Source of the DNA: CAYFUR01 sp964346275
GTDB lineage: Bacteria; Sumerlaeota; Sumerlaeia; SLMS01
Direction of reading: 5' to 3'
Assembly (NCBI GenBank): GCA_964346275.1
Contig: CAYFUR010000080.1
Coordinates: 1-16,997, forward strand
DNA: 16,997 nt
Within the stretch, counting starts at the first letter, position 1, and each line of letters opens with the position of its first letter. Of this stretch, positions 7,128 to 15,241 are shown one piece after another. The notes under the pieces are model-generated. The model was not told the origin of the DNA and made no database searches. It worked only from the letters and a program-made list of their open reading frames with translations. Made by a program: the position numbers and the translations under genes.

Positions 7128-8981
7128 ATGAATCTGGAAACGGGACATTCAAACCTGGCCCTTATGGTCATGTCCGGCTCTCGCCAGGGAAAATGCGTTG
7201 GGCTGGACACTCCGCTGCTGCTGGGGCGCGACCCGCGCTCGCGACTTTTCTTTTCCGATGAACGCATCTCCCGCCATCATGCGCTGATCGACCTGGTAGA
7301 GGGGCAGGCTGTCATCCAGGACCTCGGCAGCAAAAACGGCACGTTTGTCAACGGACGCGAGATCACAGATTCCTATACGCTGCGGCTCAACGATCGCATC
7401 CGTCTCGGGAAGACGGTCCTGGCGGTCGTGCCCCGGGAAGACACGCAAAGCGGGCCGCCTTCCAAGGAAAACATCGAAACCCGGGCGGACCATATGGAAG
7501 CCGGCCTGGAAAAGATGACGGAAGAACTCCAGATCAGCCGGGGGATTTTGCGCGAGGCCACGGAACTTTCCGCGCGCATGGCAGCGCTGAGCAAAACCCG
7601 GCAAGCCTTGCCCGCCATCATCACGGTGATCCGCAAAGCGTTTCAGTCCGATTGCGTTGGCATTTTCCGGCCCGGCGGCGTGCGCGAGGCGATTCACGCG
7701 GAAGGCGCTCTGACCCTTGCCGAGGACGAAGAGGCCAGGTTGGCAGACTATCTTTCACAGCGGCCCATGAAATCACGTCTTTTCCCAAGCCGGAATCCCG
7801 ATGGAACATCCGATCGCCCGTTTCCCGATACACTGCTCGCCTTTCCGCTCTGGGTCGACGAGGAGCGTTGTTGCCCCGTCGTCATGCGACGCAATGAAAG
7901 CCGGCCCTTCCGCCCCGAAAATGTTGGTCTCGCCGACACCCTTATCGAATGCCTCCGGGCTTTGCCTCTCCAGGATGTTTTGCTCGAGGGCGGGCCAAAG
8001 GCCCTTGCCGACAATCTTGGAATCATTGGCAGCAGCGAATTGCTGGGCAAAGTGCGTAAGAGCATCCGCACCTATGCCCCCACGGAAATGACGGTCCTCA
8101 TCCGCGGGGAATCCGGCACCGGAAAAGAACTCTGCGCGCGCGCCCTCGGCCAGCTCTCCAACCGCCGCTTTGGTCCCTTTGTGGAAATGAACTGCGCCTG
8201 CATGATGCCCGAACTGATCGAGGCCGAACTTTTTGGCCACGAAAAAGGCGCCTTCACCGGAGCGGCCTCGCGTCGTCTCGGGAAACTTGAGATTGCCGAC
8301 GGCGGCACGCTGTTCCTGGACGAAATTGGCGAAATTCCAAAGGATCTCCAGGCCAAGCTCCTCCGTGTCCTCGAAGGCCAGCCATTCTACCGCCTGGGCG
8401 GCAACGAACTGATTCGATCCGACGTGCGCTTTATCTGCGCGACGAATCGAAACCTCGAATACATGGCGGAAGAAGGCCGTTTCCGCCAGGACCTCTTCCA
8501 TCGCATCAATGTCCTGAGTATCGAAATGCCCCCGCTGCGCGAACATCTCGAGGATATTCCCGAGTTGGCCCCTTACCTTTTAAGCCAGATCCGGGAAGGC
8601 CTCCCCCGTTCCCGCGAATATACCATTACCCCGAAGGCCTACCGCCGCCTGCTCTCCCATTCCTGGCCGGGCAACGTGCGGGAACTGGCCAATGTGCTCC
8701 AACGCACGGTTGTTCTTTCCACCGGCAATGTCATCGACGAGGGGATGCTTCCTCCCGATATCGGCGACGACGCGGTCAGCTCGACCCTCCAGCTTCCCCG
8801 CCTCCAATTCCTCACCGAAGTGCTCGAACGCGAGGAAATCTCCCGCGCCCTCACCGAATGCAACGGGCAAAAATCCCAGGCCGCGCGTCTCCTCGGCATT
8901 TCCCGCCCCACGCTGGATAAAAAGATCAAGGTCTACAATCTTCAGTCCCTTGTGGCGGCTCGGACACAACGGGCCAAATGA
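7128..8981 (+). CDS. FHA-GAF sigma54-dependent transcriptional activator
   Basis: A 617-residue bacterial enhancer-binding protein. Residues about 8-105 form an FHA domain (LGRDP at 32-36, SRHHA at 48-52, GSKNGTFVNG at 67-76), which binds phosphothreonine peptides. Residues 120-145 look helical, and 150-285 resemble a GAF sensor. The AAA+ domain (about 298-525) has Walker A GESGTGKE (327-334), the sigma54-contact loop GAFTGA (374-379), Walker B LFLDE (395-399), the arginine-finger segment FRQDLFHRI (452-460) and WPGNVREL (513-520). A Fis-type helix-turn-helix closes the protein (568-605, QKSQAARLLGISRPTLDKKI). It should activate RNA polymerase carrying sigma54 in response to Ser/Thr kinase signalling. 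ATG 7128 has only GAAGG directly before it and GGGAAG farther up; Met13 or Met15 are alternatives. Its stop overlaps the next start as ATGA, so it is translated together with the methyltransferase. Confidence 0.93.
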   Translation: MNLETGHSNLALMVMSGSRQGKCVGLDTPLLLGRDPRSRLFFSDERISRHHALIDLVEGQAVIQDLGSKNGTFVNGREITDSYTLRLNDRIRLGKTVLAVVPREDTQSGPPSKENIETRADHMEAGLEKMTEELQISRGILREATELSARMAALSKTRQALPAIITVIRKAFQSDCVGIFRPGGVREAIHAEGALTLAEDEEARLADYLSQRPMKSRLFPSRNPDGTSDRPFPDTLLAFPLWVDEERCCPVVMRRNESRPFRPENVGLADTLIECLRALPLQDVLLEGGPKALADNLGIIGSSELLGKVRKSIRTYAPTEMTVLIRGESGTGKELCARALGQLSNRRFGPFVEMNCACMMPELIEAELFGHEKGAFTGAASRRLGKLEIADGGTLFLDEIGEIPKDLQAKLLRVLEGQPFYRLGGNELIRSDVRFICATNRNLEYMAEEGRFRQDLFHRINVLSIEMPPLREHLEDIPELAPYLLSQIREGLPRSREYTITPKAYRRLLSHSWPGNVRELANVLQRTVVLSTGNVIDEGMLPPDIGDDAVSSTLQLPRLQFLTEVLEREEISRALTECNGQKSQAARLLGISRPTLDKKIKVYNLQSLVAARTQRAK

Positions 8982-9793
8982 CGCGCCCGGTCCCACAGAA
9001 TCCCCGCGGCCAAACAAACTGGTGGGAAACCTACTTCTCCCACCACTATGGACATCTTTATCGCGGCGTCCTGGCAGAAGAACTGTTAACCGAAACGGAA
9101 CTGGAAACCATAGACCGGCTCTTTGCCGAATGCCAAGGCCCGTTCCTGGATGTGGGCTGCGGCTATGGCCGCCACCTGGTGGATCTCGGGGCGGCGGGCC
9201 TGCCTGTCTTTGGCATCGACCGATCGCCTGAACTCATCGCCCAGTGTCCCCGGCCCGAGCAGCGCCGCATCGCCCGCGCCGACATGCGCCGCCTCCCCTT
9301 TCCCGATGAAACCTTCGGCGGGGCGTATTTGCTCTTTAATTCTTTTGGATACTTCTCTGATCAGGAGAACGAAGGAGTGCTGGCCGAGATCGGCCGCGTG
9401 TTGCGACCCGGCGGATTGTTCATCATGGATTTGCCCGTGCGGGCGGGCATGCGGGGCGTCGTGCGGGAAATGCCCGAGTCGGGCATGGCCCGCGGCGGCG
9501 CGGCGCTCCAGGAATCGTGGCGGGTGGACGAGGAGACTCGCCGCCTGGAAGGAGAGGGCACATGGACGCTGGAAACCGGCGAAAGCAAGGAATGGCGGCT
9601 GTCCCTGCGCCTCTACACCCCCTGGGAAACGGCGCGGATGCTGGCACGCTGCGGCTTTGCCGCGAGTCCGGAAATCCGCCCCCTGGGCGAGATGAATCTG
9701 CTCGGTCTGGGGCTCGGCTCGCCCGCCCTCACGGACCGGAAATGGCAGCGGGCGACCAACATGGCTGTGCTCGCCAGGCGCGCCACCGGGTGA
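8978..9793 (+). CDS. SAM-dependent class I methyltransferase
   Basis: A 271-residue protein with a Rossmann-type methyltransferase core. Motif I, FLDVGCGYGRHLVDL, begins at residue 56; the acidic residue binding the SAM ribose is Asp81 (VFGIDRSPEL); the adenine-contact segment is ADMRRLPFPDETF (101-113); motif IV/post IV is GRVLRPGGLFIMDLP (139-153). The N-terminal 50 residues include the aromatic stretch NWWETYFSHHYGHLY, which may form the substrate lid. The C-terminal third is less conserved and gives no clue to the substrate. The start codon overlaps the stop of the sigma54 activator by four bases (ATGA), so both are probably made from one message, but the functional link is unknown. The substrate could be a small molecule, lipid or protein. 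Confidence 0.88.
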   Translation: MTRPVPQNPRGQTNWWETYFSHHYGHLYRGVLAEELLTETELETIDRLFAECQGPFLDVGCGYGRHLVDLGAAGLPVFGIDRSPELIAQCPRPEQRRIARADMRRLPFPDETFGGAYLLFNSFGYFSDQENEGVLAEIGRVLRPGGLFIMDLPVRAGMRGVVREMPESGMARGGAALQESWRVDEETRRLEGEGTWTLETGESKEWRLSLRLYTPWETARMLARCGFAASPEIRPLGEMNLLGLGLGSPALTDRKWQRATNMAVLARRATG

Positions 9794-9808
9794 TTATTTT
9801 GCGGCGAG

Positions 9809-9842
9809 CCACCTTAGGGATTGATTCGACCCGGAAAGGTGG
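9809..9842 (+). promoter_or_regulatory. Leader stem-loop upstream of arginine decarboxylase
   Basis: Inverted repeat CCACCTT (9809-9815) with AAGGTGG (9836-9842); inside it GGG (9817-9819) can pair with CCC (9830-9832), extending the helix. It lies 42 bases before the speA start and only 16 after the methyltransferase stop. No T tract follows, so it is not a standard terminator; it could be an mRNA processing or leader structure. Confidence 0.4.
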
Positions 9843-9884
9843 GAACAAACAGCCCGAACTCAGCGAGAGGAGCACCCCGGCCGA

Positions 9885-11885
9885 ATGGCAAAAGAGAAGG
9901 CAATGAAGGCGATGGAGCGCTGGACCACCACGGACAGCTCCGAGCTATACGGCGTGGATGCCTGGGGGAAAGGCTATTTCTCGGTCGGGGAGAGGGGCAC
10001 GCTTCGGGTCCATCCTTCTAAGACCAAGGACCATGTGATCGATTTGAAGGACCTGGTGGACCAGCTTCAGCAGCGGGGCATCCAGCCGCCAGTTCTCCTG
10101 CGCTTCCCCGCCCTCCTCAAACATCGCCTCTCGGATATCCATGAGGCTTTCCAAAACGCCATTCAAGACGCCGGGTATCAGAACGAATACGCCTGTATCT
10201 ATCCCATCAAGGTGAACCAGCAAAGCCACGTGGTGCGCGAGTATCTCGACTACGCCAAGCCGCTGGGCTTTGGCATCGAGGCCGGCTCGAAGCCGGAACT
10301 GCTCGCGGTCATGGCTCTCGTCGACAGCGAAAAGACCCCCATCATCTGCAACGGGTTCAAGGACGACGAGTTTATCGAAACGGTGATCCTGGCGAGCAAG
10401 CTGGGTTGGAAGATCATTCCCGTCGTCGAAAAGTTCAGCGAGCTGGAAACGATCATCCGCTACGCCGAGAAGCACGACGTGCGGCCGCGCATCGGCGTGC
10501 GCGCCAAGCTCGCCAGCCGGGGCGTGGGGCGCTGGGAGTCCAGCGCCGGGATCCGCTCGAAATTCGGCCTCACCATTCCCGAGCTGCTCAAGACCGTCGA
10601 ACTCCTCGAATCGCGCGGCATGGCCGACTGCCTCCAGCTCTTGCACTTCCACATGGGGAGCCAGGTCTCGAATATCCGCAACGTGAAGGCGGCCCTGACA
10701 GAGGCGGCTCGTATATACGCCGAGCTGGCCAGGGCCGGCGCTGGCATGCAGTTTCTCGACGTCGGCGGGGGGCTCGGCGTGGATTATGATGGATCCCAGA
10801 CGAATTTCGAGTCCTCCATCAACTATACGCTCGAGGAATACGCCAACGACGTCGTCTATCGCATCAAGGCCGTCTGTGACGAGGCCGAGGTGGCGCATCC
10901 CGCGATCCTTTCCGAATCCGGCCGCGCGATCATTTCCTATCACAGCATGCTCGTCTTCAACATCCTCGGAAGCACAAGCTACGAAGATTCCAAGCTCGAC
11001 AAAGTGACCGAGCCGGAAGAAGACGCCCCCCAGCCCCTCCGCGATCTCTACCGCATCTATACCGAATTCTCCGTCAAAACGTTCCTGGAAGACTATCACG
11101 ATGCCGCCCAGGCCCGCGAGGAAGCCAGCCACCTGTTTAATCTCGGCTATCTTTCCCTCACGGAACGGGCCCAGGCCGACAGCCTCTTTTGGTATATCTG
11201 CGAAAAGACGCGCAAATACCGCGACGAAGGCGACCGCCACTTGGAGGAGTTGGAAGGGCTGGAAGAGCTCATGGCGGATATTTATTTCTGCAATTTCTCG
11301 CTGTTCCAATCGGCGCCGGATAGCTGGGCCATCGACCAGTTGTTTCCCATCATGCCGATCCACCGCCTCGACGAGGAGCCTCGCCGCCGCGGCGTTCTCG
11401 CCGATATTACCTGCGATTCCGACGGCCAGATCAGCCAGTTCGTCGATCCCCGCGACGTGAAGAAAACCCTCGAGCTGCATCCCCTGCGCAGCGGCGAGCA
11501 TTACCACCTCGGCGTTTTCCTGCTCGGGGCTTACCAGGAAATCCTGGGCGATCTCCACAACCTCTTCGGCGACACCAACGCCGTTCATGTCGATATAGAC
11601 GAGCACGGCGAAATCGAACTGAAACATGTCGTGGAGGGCGACACCGTTTCCGAAGTGCTGAGCTACGTGCAGTTCAATCCGCGCGAGCTGGTCAACCGCT
11701 TTCGCCGCGGCGTGGACAAAGCCGTGAAGGACCGCCGCATCACCCTCGAGGAAAGCGCCCAGCTCATCCGCTTCTACATGGATGGGATGAATGGCTATAC
11801 GTATCTGGAGGAACCCGCCTCCCCGTCCATGCTCTCCAAGGCCGTTATGCCGGAAACTGTCGGCAATCAGGGAAAGGTCCGTTAA
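9885..11885 (+). CDS. speA: Biosynthetic arginine decarboxylase
   Basis: A 666-residue fold-III PLP-dependent decarboxylase, close to the length of E. coli SpeA. It converts arginine to agmatine plus CO2, the first step of the agmatine route to putrescine and spermidine, in the cytosol. Visible hallmarks: VDAWGKGYFSVGERG near the N-terminus, the PLP lysine Lys109 in YPIKVNQQ, FGIEAGSKPEL (residues about 129-139), LLHFHMGSQVSNI, FLDVGGGLGVDYDG (the PLP-phosphate glycine loop), SESGRAII, and the C-terminal active-site motif ADITCDSDG with Cys510. The ATG at 9885 has GAGAGGAG at 9865-9872, 12 bases upstream; ATG 9903 with AGAAGG is an alternative that would drop six residues. It is preceded by a leader stem-loop and followed after 72 bases by a membrane-protein gene. 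Confidence 0.96.
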   Translation: MAKEKAMKAMERWTTTDSSELYGVDAWGKGYFSVGERGTLRVHPSKTKDHVIDLKDLVDQLQQRGIQPPVLLRFPALLKHRLSDIHEAFQNAIQDAGYQNEYACIYPIKVNQQSHVVREYLDYAKPLGFGIEAGSKPELLAVMALVDSEKTPIICNGFKDDEFIETVILASKLGWKIIPVVEKFSELETIIRYAEKHDVRPRIGVRAKLASRGVGRWESSAGIRSKFGLTIPELLKTVELLESRGMADCLQLLHFHMGSQVSNIRNVKAALTEAARIYAELARAGAGMQFLDVGGGLGVDYDGSQTNFESSINYTLEEYANDVVYRIKAVCDEAEVAHPAILSESGRAIISYHSMLVFNILGSTSYEDSKLDKVTEPEEDAPQPLRDLYRIYTEFSVKTFLEDYHDAAQAREEASHLFNLGYLSLTERAQADSLFWYICEKTRKYRDEGDRHLEELEGLEELMADIYFCNFSLFQSAPDSWAIDQLFPIMPIHRLDEEPRRRGVLADITCDSDGQISQFVDPRDVKKTLELHPLRSGEHYHLGVFLLGAYQEILGDLHNLFGDTNAVHVDIDEHGEIELKHVVEGDTVSEVLSYVQFNPRELVNRFRRGVDKAVKDRRITLEESAQLIRFYMDGMNGYTYLEEPASPSMLSKAVMPETVGNQGKVR

Positions 11886-11929
11886 GCTGCAATTCGCGTT
11901 GCCCGTCTCTTGCTGAACGGCTAGGGAAA

Positions 11930-11943
11930 GGCCAACCCTGGCC
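11930..11943 (+). repeat. Small inverted repeat next to a ribosome-binding site
   Basis: GGCCA (11930-11934) and TGGCC (11939-11943) around ACCC lie 3 bases before the GGAGGAG ribosome site of the following TTG-started gene. It is too short to be a terminator. It may influence ribosome access, or be chance. Confidence 0.25.
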
Positions 11944-11957
11944 ATCGGAGGAGCGTT

Positions 11958-13886
11958 TTGTTCGGCATCCCGGAAGTGGAACTGTTGTTTCTGAACTTCG
12001 CCGTGCTGCCGCCGCTGGTTCTCGCGGGGATATTGGCGTGGATTCTTTATCGGCTCGGCTATTGGCCCGCGATCGCGCGGGTCCTGCGCCGGTCCCACGG
12101 CGTGGGCGTGGTCCTGGAATTCATCGCCCTCGGCATCGCCATGGTGCCCTATGCCTCCTGGCGTCCGCCCATGGATCCGGCCAACTGGTTCCGGGATGAT
12201 CGATTTTTTATCTTTTTCAGCCGCAATGCATTGATGGAAGAGGGGGCGTTGCTGGCGATCACGATACTGCCACTGATGGCGCTCGCGCATATCAGGCGGC
12301 GGCGCTGGCGCTATACGCTCGCCTGTTTTCTCTGGTTCGCGGGCCTCGCCATTTTGCTTTTCGAACTCCGAATCCGCCCCATGATGCAAACGATCAACGA
12401 GATCAACCTTCCCGGCGTGGCCTTTCCGAAGATCGGCCTCCCCATGGCCGCCGAGCAGGCGCCCGTCGTCTTCGCGGCGATCGCGGGATTCTTCACCGCC
12501 TTCTATATGGTTCGGCGCGGATTCGCGTGGTGGAGGTATATACTCGGCCTGGGGATCGGCTATACGCTTTCGATCCTGCTGATGAATCCGGCAACAATCG
12601 GCGAGGAGATCAGGTATCTTCCCGTGAAACTCGCCGTCTTTACGATCTTCGGCGTCGTGGCGGTTGCCCTTCCCAAGCAGGCCCGCGCCTTCGAACGCGC
12701 CGTCGAGGTGCCGCTACGCAAAAGCCACGAGGCCGGCACCGGCGGCCGCGAGCCGTTCTGGGGCGCCTTACTCCAGCACTCGATCTTTCTCGTGGCGCTG
12801 ATCGTGATGGGTCTTCTCGGCCTCGCAAGCTTTCCCCTGGAGAAAGCCATGCGCTCTTTCGCGAAAGGCCCGGATTTGCCCTTCCGCAGCCCCGCCCGGG
12901 TGAACGCCGTGGATATTCTGGGGGAAAGCTACTTGCGGATGAACCGCAACAGCTATCAGGGGCCCGATCCGATCAGTTGGGGGAGTTTTGCGCGGCAAGC
13001 CGCACTCTACAGATTTCTTCCCCCCGATCAGGAAGCGGAGATCATCGAGGAGTTCGGACGGGAAAATTGGAATCAGCTCTTCGAGATGAACGAGGAGCCG
13101 CTCGCCCGCTACAGAGAAGCGGCCATGAAGGCCGATCACTATCGTCTTCCGGTGATCGATGGCGAACGCATATTCATGAATCCCATGATGTTTCGCGAGG
13201 CCAGCCGTCTGCTCGCCGTCCGGTCGCGCGTTCATGCTGTTCGCGGCGAATGGCGGGAATCATTGAGCGACATCGAGGCGATCTGGCGCATGGGAGCCCT
13301 GGAGGTGGACGGCAGCCTTGTCACCATCATGATCATGACCGCAATTCGCGGCATTGGGAACGACGCGGCATATAGCTTTCTCCATCACAACAAGGACAAC
13401 CCGGAAGCCCTGGCGGCGCTCGACGAGTTGATTCGCGACATGGCGCCGCGCATGCGCCGGGAATTCCCCTACGAAAAGATCAAGCGCTTCGAGTCCGGCA
13501 TGAGCGACGATACGTTTGTTCCCGTCGCAATGCCCTCCCTGTCGCGAGCCTACGGGATTTACTACATGAAGTGGTACGAATTCGACCAGGTTGTGCTCCG
13601 GACGGCGCTCGAGCGCTACTCCCTCGATCACGGCCAATACCCGGAAAACCTGGACGCCCTGGTCCCCGGGTATATACAGCGCATACCCCGCGAACCCATC
13701 GAAGGGCTTGAATACGAATACCTGATCAAATATGATGAGCCAATGACCCTGCCGCCGGAAGGAAGCTACCTCGAGCAGGGGAACATGGAGGGCCTGCCCG
13801 CGCTTTGGGAGTTGGACCCGGACAAAGCGATGGAGGATTTTGAGAAACAGAAACAGGAAATGGAAAAACAAGAAAATGCCGAATGA
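11958..13886 (+). CDS. Polytopic membrane protein with GspG-like C-terminus
   Basis: A 642-residue protein starting with TTG at 11958; GGAGGAG at 11947-11953 fixes this start, and the sequence immediately becomes membrane-type. I count about eight hydrophobic segments (roughly 8-31, 47-66, 94-111, 119-137, 168-186, 192-210, 223-239, 271-291). A soluble part follows. Residues 550-580 (LERYSLDHGQYPENLDALVPGYI, then PREPIEG and EYEYL) closely resemble the C-terminal region of type II secretion major pseudopilins (GspG), where this pattern precedes the final sheet, but here no N-terminal prepilin peptide is present. The soluble part before it (300-540) is helical (ESLSDIEAIWRMGALEVDGS). The C-terminus is a Lys/Glu/Gln-rich helix. 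Location is probably the inner membrane with the soluble part outside. Function is unknown; the stop overlaps or nearly touches the next gene. Confidence 0.85.
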   Translation: MFGIPEVELLFLNFAVLPPLVLAGILAWILYRLGYWPAIARVLRRSHGVGVVLEFIALGIAMVPYASWRPPMDPANWFRDDRFFIFFSRNALMEEGALLAITILPLMALAHIRRRRWRYTLACFLWFAGLAILLFELRIRPMMQTINEINLPGVAFPKIGLPMAAEQAPVVFAAIAGFFTAFYMVRRGFAWWRYILGLGIGYTLSILLMNPATIGEEIRYLPVKLAVFTIFGVVAVALPKQARAFERAVEVPLRKSHEAGTGGREPFWGALLQHSIFLVALIVMGLLGLASFPLEKAMRSFAKGPDLPFRSPARVNAVDILGESYLRMNRNSYQGPDPISWGSFARQAALYRFLPPDQEAEIIEEFGRENWNQLFEMNEEPLARYREAAMKADHYRLPVIDGERIFMNPMMFREASRLLAVRSRVHAVRGEWRESLSDIEAIWRMGALEVDGSLVTIMIMTAIRGIGNDAAYSFLHHNKDNPEALAALDELIRDMAPRMRREFPYEKIKRFESGMSDDTFVPVAMPSLSRAYGIYYMKWYEFDQVVLRTALERYSLDHGQYPENLDALVPGYIQRIPREPIEGLEYEYLIKYDEPMTLPPEGSYLEQGNMEGLPALWELDPDKAMEDFEKQKQEMEKQENAE

Positions 13887-14709
13887 CCGAATGAAGACAA
13901 TCTCCCTTCTGGGCTGCGGATGGCTCGGCGAGCCCCTCGCCCGCGAACTTGTGCGCGACGGCTATACGGTGCGCGGGTCCACCACCTCCGAGGAAAAAGT
14001 GTCCACCCTGGCCGAAGCGGGAATCGACGCCCACTTGCTCACTCTCGATCCGGAGCTGAAGACCGCCAGCCCGGAGCAATTCTTCGATTGCGATGCGCTG
14101 GTGCTCAACATCCCCCCGGGGCGGCGACGCGATGACGTGAAGGAGCACCATCCCGCTCAAATTCGCTCGTTGCTTCCCTGGATAGAGAAGATTCCCCAGG
14201 TCATTCTGATCGGCACCACCAGTGTTTATCGCTCCGAAAACCGTGAGGTCTCGGAAGAGGACGCGGGCAAGGCCGATTCGGACTCCGGCCTCGCTGTCTA
14301 TACGGTGGAAGGGATGCTCCGCGATGCCTTGGGGGAGCGGCTGGCGGTGTTGCGGCTGGGCGGTTTGCTTGGCGGCGAGCGCCACCCGGCGCGAATGCTC
14401 GCCCGGCGCAAGGAAGTCGGCAAGGGCAACTCGCCGGTGAACCTGACCGTGCGCGGCGACGCCATCGCCGCCATTCGCATGGTGCTCGATGGCAAAGGCC
14501 GCGGAGCCGTCTATAACGTGGTTTGTCCTGAGCACCCGACCCGCCGCGATTTCTATACGCGCGAGGCGAAAAAGCTCGGCCTCGACCCCCCCGCCTTCAC
14601 AGATGACGAAGGACCATGGAAGATCGTTCGCAGCGACAAGATCGTTCAGGAACTCGGCTTCCAATTCCGCTTCCCCGACCCCTCCGACGCCTTTCCGGAA
14701 AAATCATAG
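13876..14709 (+). CDS. NAD(P)-binding epimerase-like protein (YeeZ-type SDR)
   Basis: A Rossmann-fold protein of about 277 residues. The nucleotide loop is at the very start: MKTISLLGCGWLGEPLA, matching GxGxxG. IGTTSVYRSENREVSEED follows the usual strand 5 of extended short-chain dehydrogenases, and LGGLLGGERHP matches the segment after the active site. The usual YxxxK catalytic pair is not evident: the expected stretch reads VYTVEGM. The overall pattern resembles E. coli YeeZ-like proteins, a branch of the NAD-dependent epimerase/dehydratase family of unknown substrate. The start is uncertain: ATG 13876 overlaps the preceding gene by 11 bases and has GGAAAA upstream; ATG 13891, five bases after the preceding stop, begins directly at the first strand and would rely on coupling. 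The gene shares its transcript with the membrane protein upstream. Confidence 0.82.
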   Translation: MPNDRMKTISLLGCGWLGEPLARELVRDGYTVRGSTTSEEKVSTLAEAGIDAHLLTLDPELKTASPEQFFDCDALVLNIPPGRRRDDVKEHHPAQIRSLLPWIEKIPQVILIGTTSVYRSENREVSEEDAGKADSDSGLAVYTVEGMLRDALGERLAVLRLGGLLGGERHPARMLARRKEVGKGNSPVNLTVRGDAIAAIRMVLDGKGRGAVYNVVCPEHPTRRDFYTREAKKLGLDPPAFTDDEGPWKIVRSDKIVQELGFQFRFPDPSDAFPEKS

Positions 14710-14712
14710 CGC

Positions 14713-14718
14713 TTGACA
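14713..14718 (+). promoter_or_regulatory. Possible -35 box of the riboswitch transcript
   Basis: A consensus TTGACA lies four bases after the stop of the preceding gene and about 38 bases before the riboswitch. At the 17-base spacing the sequence is GGCTCA-like, so no good -10 element follows. It is a candidate only. Confidence 0.25.
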
Positions 14719-14750
14719 TCGGCGGCGGCCCGTTGGCTCACTGGCTTCGC

Positions 14751-14952
14751 GTTGGTTCTCCGCCCGGTTCGCCTCGTAATTGTGCGGAGATTCAAAAGGG
14801 AATCCGGTGAAAATCCGGAACTGCCCCGCAGCGGTAAGTGGCAACGACAGCCGTGTTCAAGGCACTGGCCTCCGTGGGAGGCTGGGAAGCCACGGCCAGT
14901 AGGAAAAGCGGCAACACGCCGCCCGGCCACAAGTCCGAAGACCTGCCAGCGC
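14751..14952 (+). promoter_or_regulatory. Cobalamin (B12) riboswitch
   Basis: The leader holds the conserved core of the cobalamin riboswitch in order: helix P2 formed by TCTCCGC (14757-14763) and GCGGAGA (14784-14790); AAAAGGGAATCCGGTGAAAA at 14794-14813; ACTGCCCCGCAGCGGTAAG at 14820-14838; and the B12 box AAGTCCGAAGACCTGCC at 14931-14947. Spacing and total length (about 200 bases) are typical. Such elements bind adenosyl- or other cobalamins and lower expression of the downstream gene, by termination or by hiding the ribosome site. The outer ends of P1 are approximate. The gene controlled here is the exported propeller at 15242, with 294 bases between the B12 box and its ATG. Confidence 0.95.
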
Positions 14953-15019
14953 CCCGGCCCCGAAGTCAGCATCGGTGCCGGGTCTCGACGGAGCCTTCGC
15001 GGGAAAGGTGGTCGAGGCG

Positions 15020-15060
15020 GGCGCGATGCCCCTTCCTGTCGCAACGCGCCTTCCTTTTTT
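15020..15060 (+). terminator. Candidate riboswitch-controlled terminator
   Basis: GGCGCG (15020-15025) and CGCGCC (15045-15050) form a 6-bp GC stem with a 19-base loop, followed at once by TTCCTTTTTT (15051-15060). It lies 73 bases beyond the B12 box and upstream of the coding region, where a conditional terminator would be. A competing hairpin GGGC/GCCC (15019-15022 with 15028-15031) overlaps its left arm and could be the alternative state. The long loop lowers confidence. Confidence 0.5.
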
Positions 15061-15241
15061 CCTCCCAAACCGTGGTGGCTCGAACTCGCTCGAGGGAGCG
15101 GGAGTCGAAACGGGCTGGCTGCTGGTATTTCGGGGGAAATGCGCTCGGTCACGCCCCGTTTTTACATCCTGCCCTGACAGCGGTTGCTGGCTCTCCGCCC
15201 GCGCGGCGGAAAACCAATCTACCGTTCAGGGAGTCTAGACG
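15061..15241 (+). other. Distal part of the B12 leader
   Basis: Between the candidate terminator and the coding region lies an imperfect hairpin at 15080-15108 (GCTC/GAGC and ACTC/GAGT arms, loop GAGG, with small bulges) and otherwise no reading frame I would call. AGGGAG at 15228-15233 is the ribosome site of the next gene. Confidence 0.4.

Noticed and set aside
7773..8546. Leftward open frame of 257 codons inside the sigma54 activator
   Set aside because: Antisense to the AAA+ domain, with all hallmark motifs on the plus strand.
9945..12389. Very long leftward open frame (814 codons) across speA
   Set aside because: It is antisense to arginine decarboxylase and the start of the next gene; its length reflects GC-rich codon use, and the peptide shows no motif.
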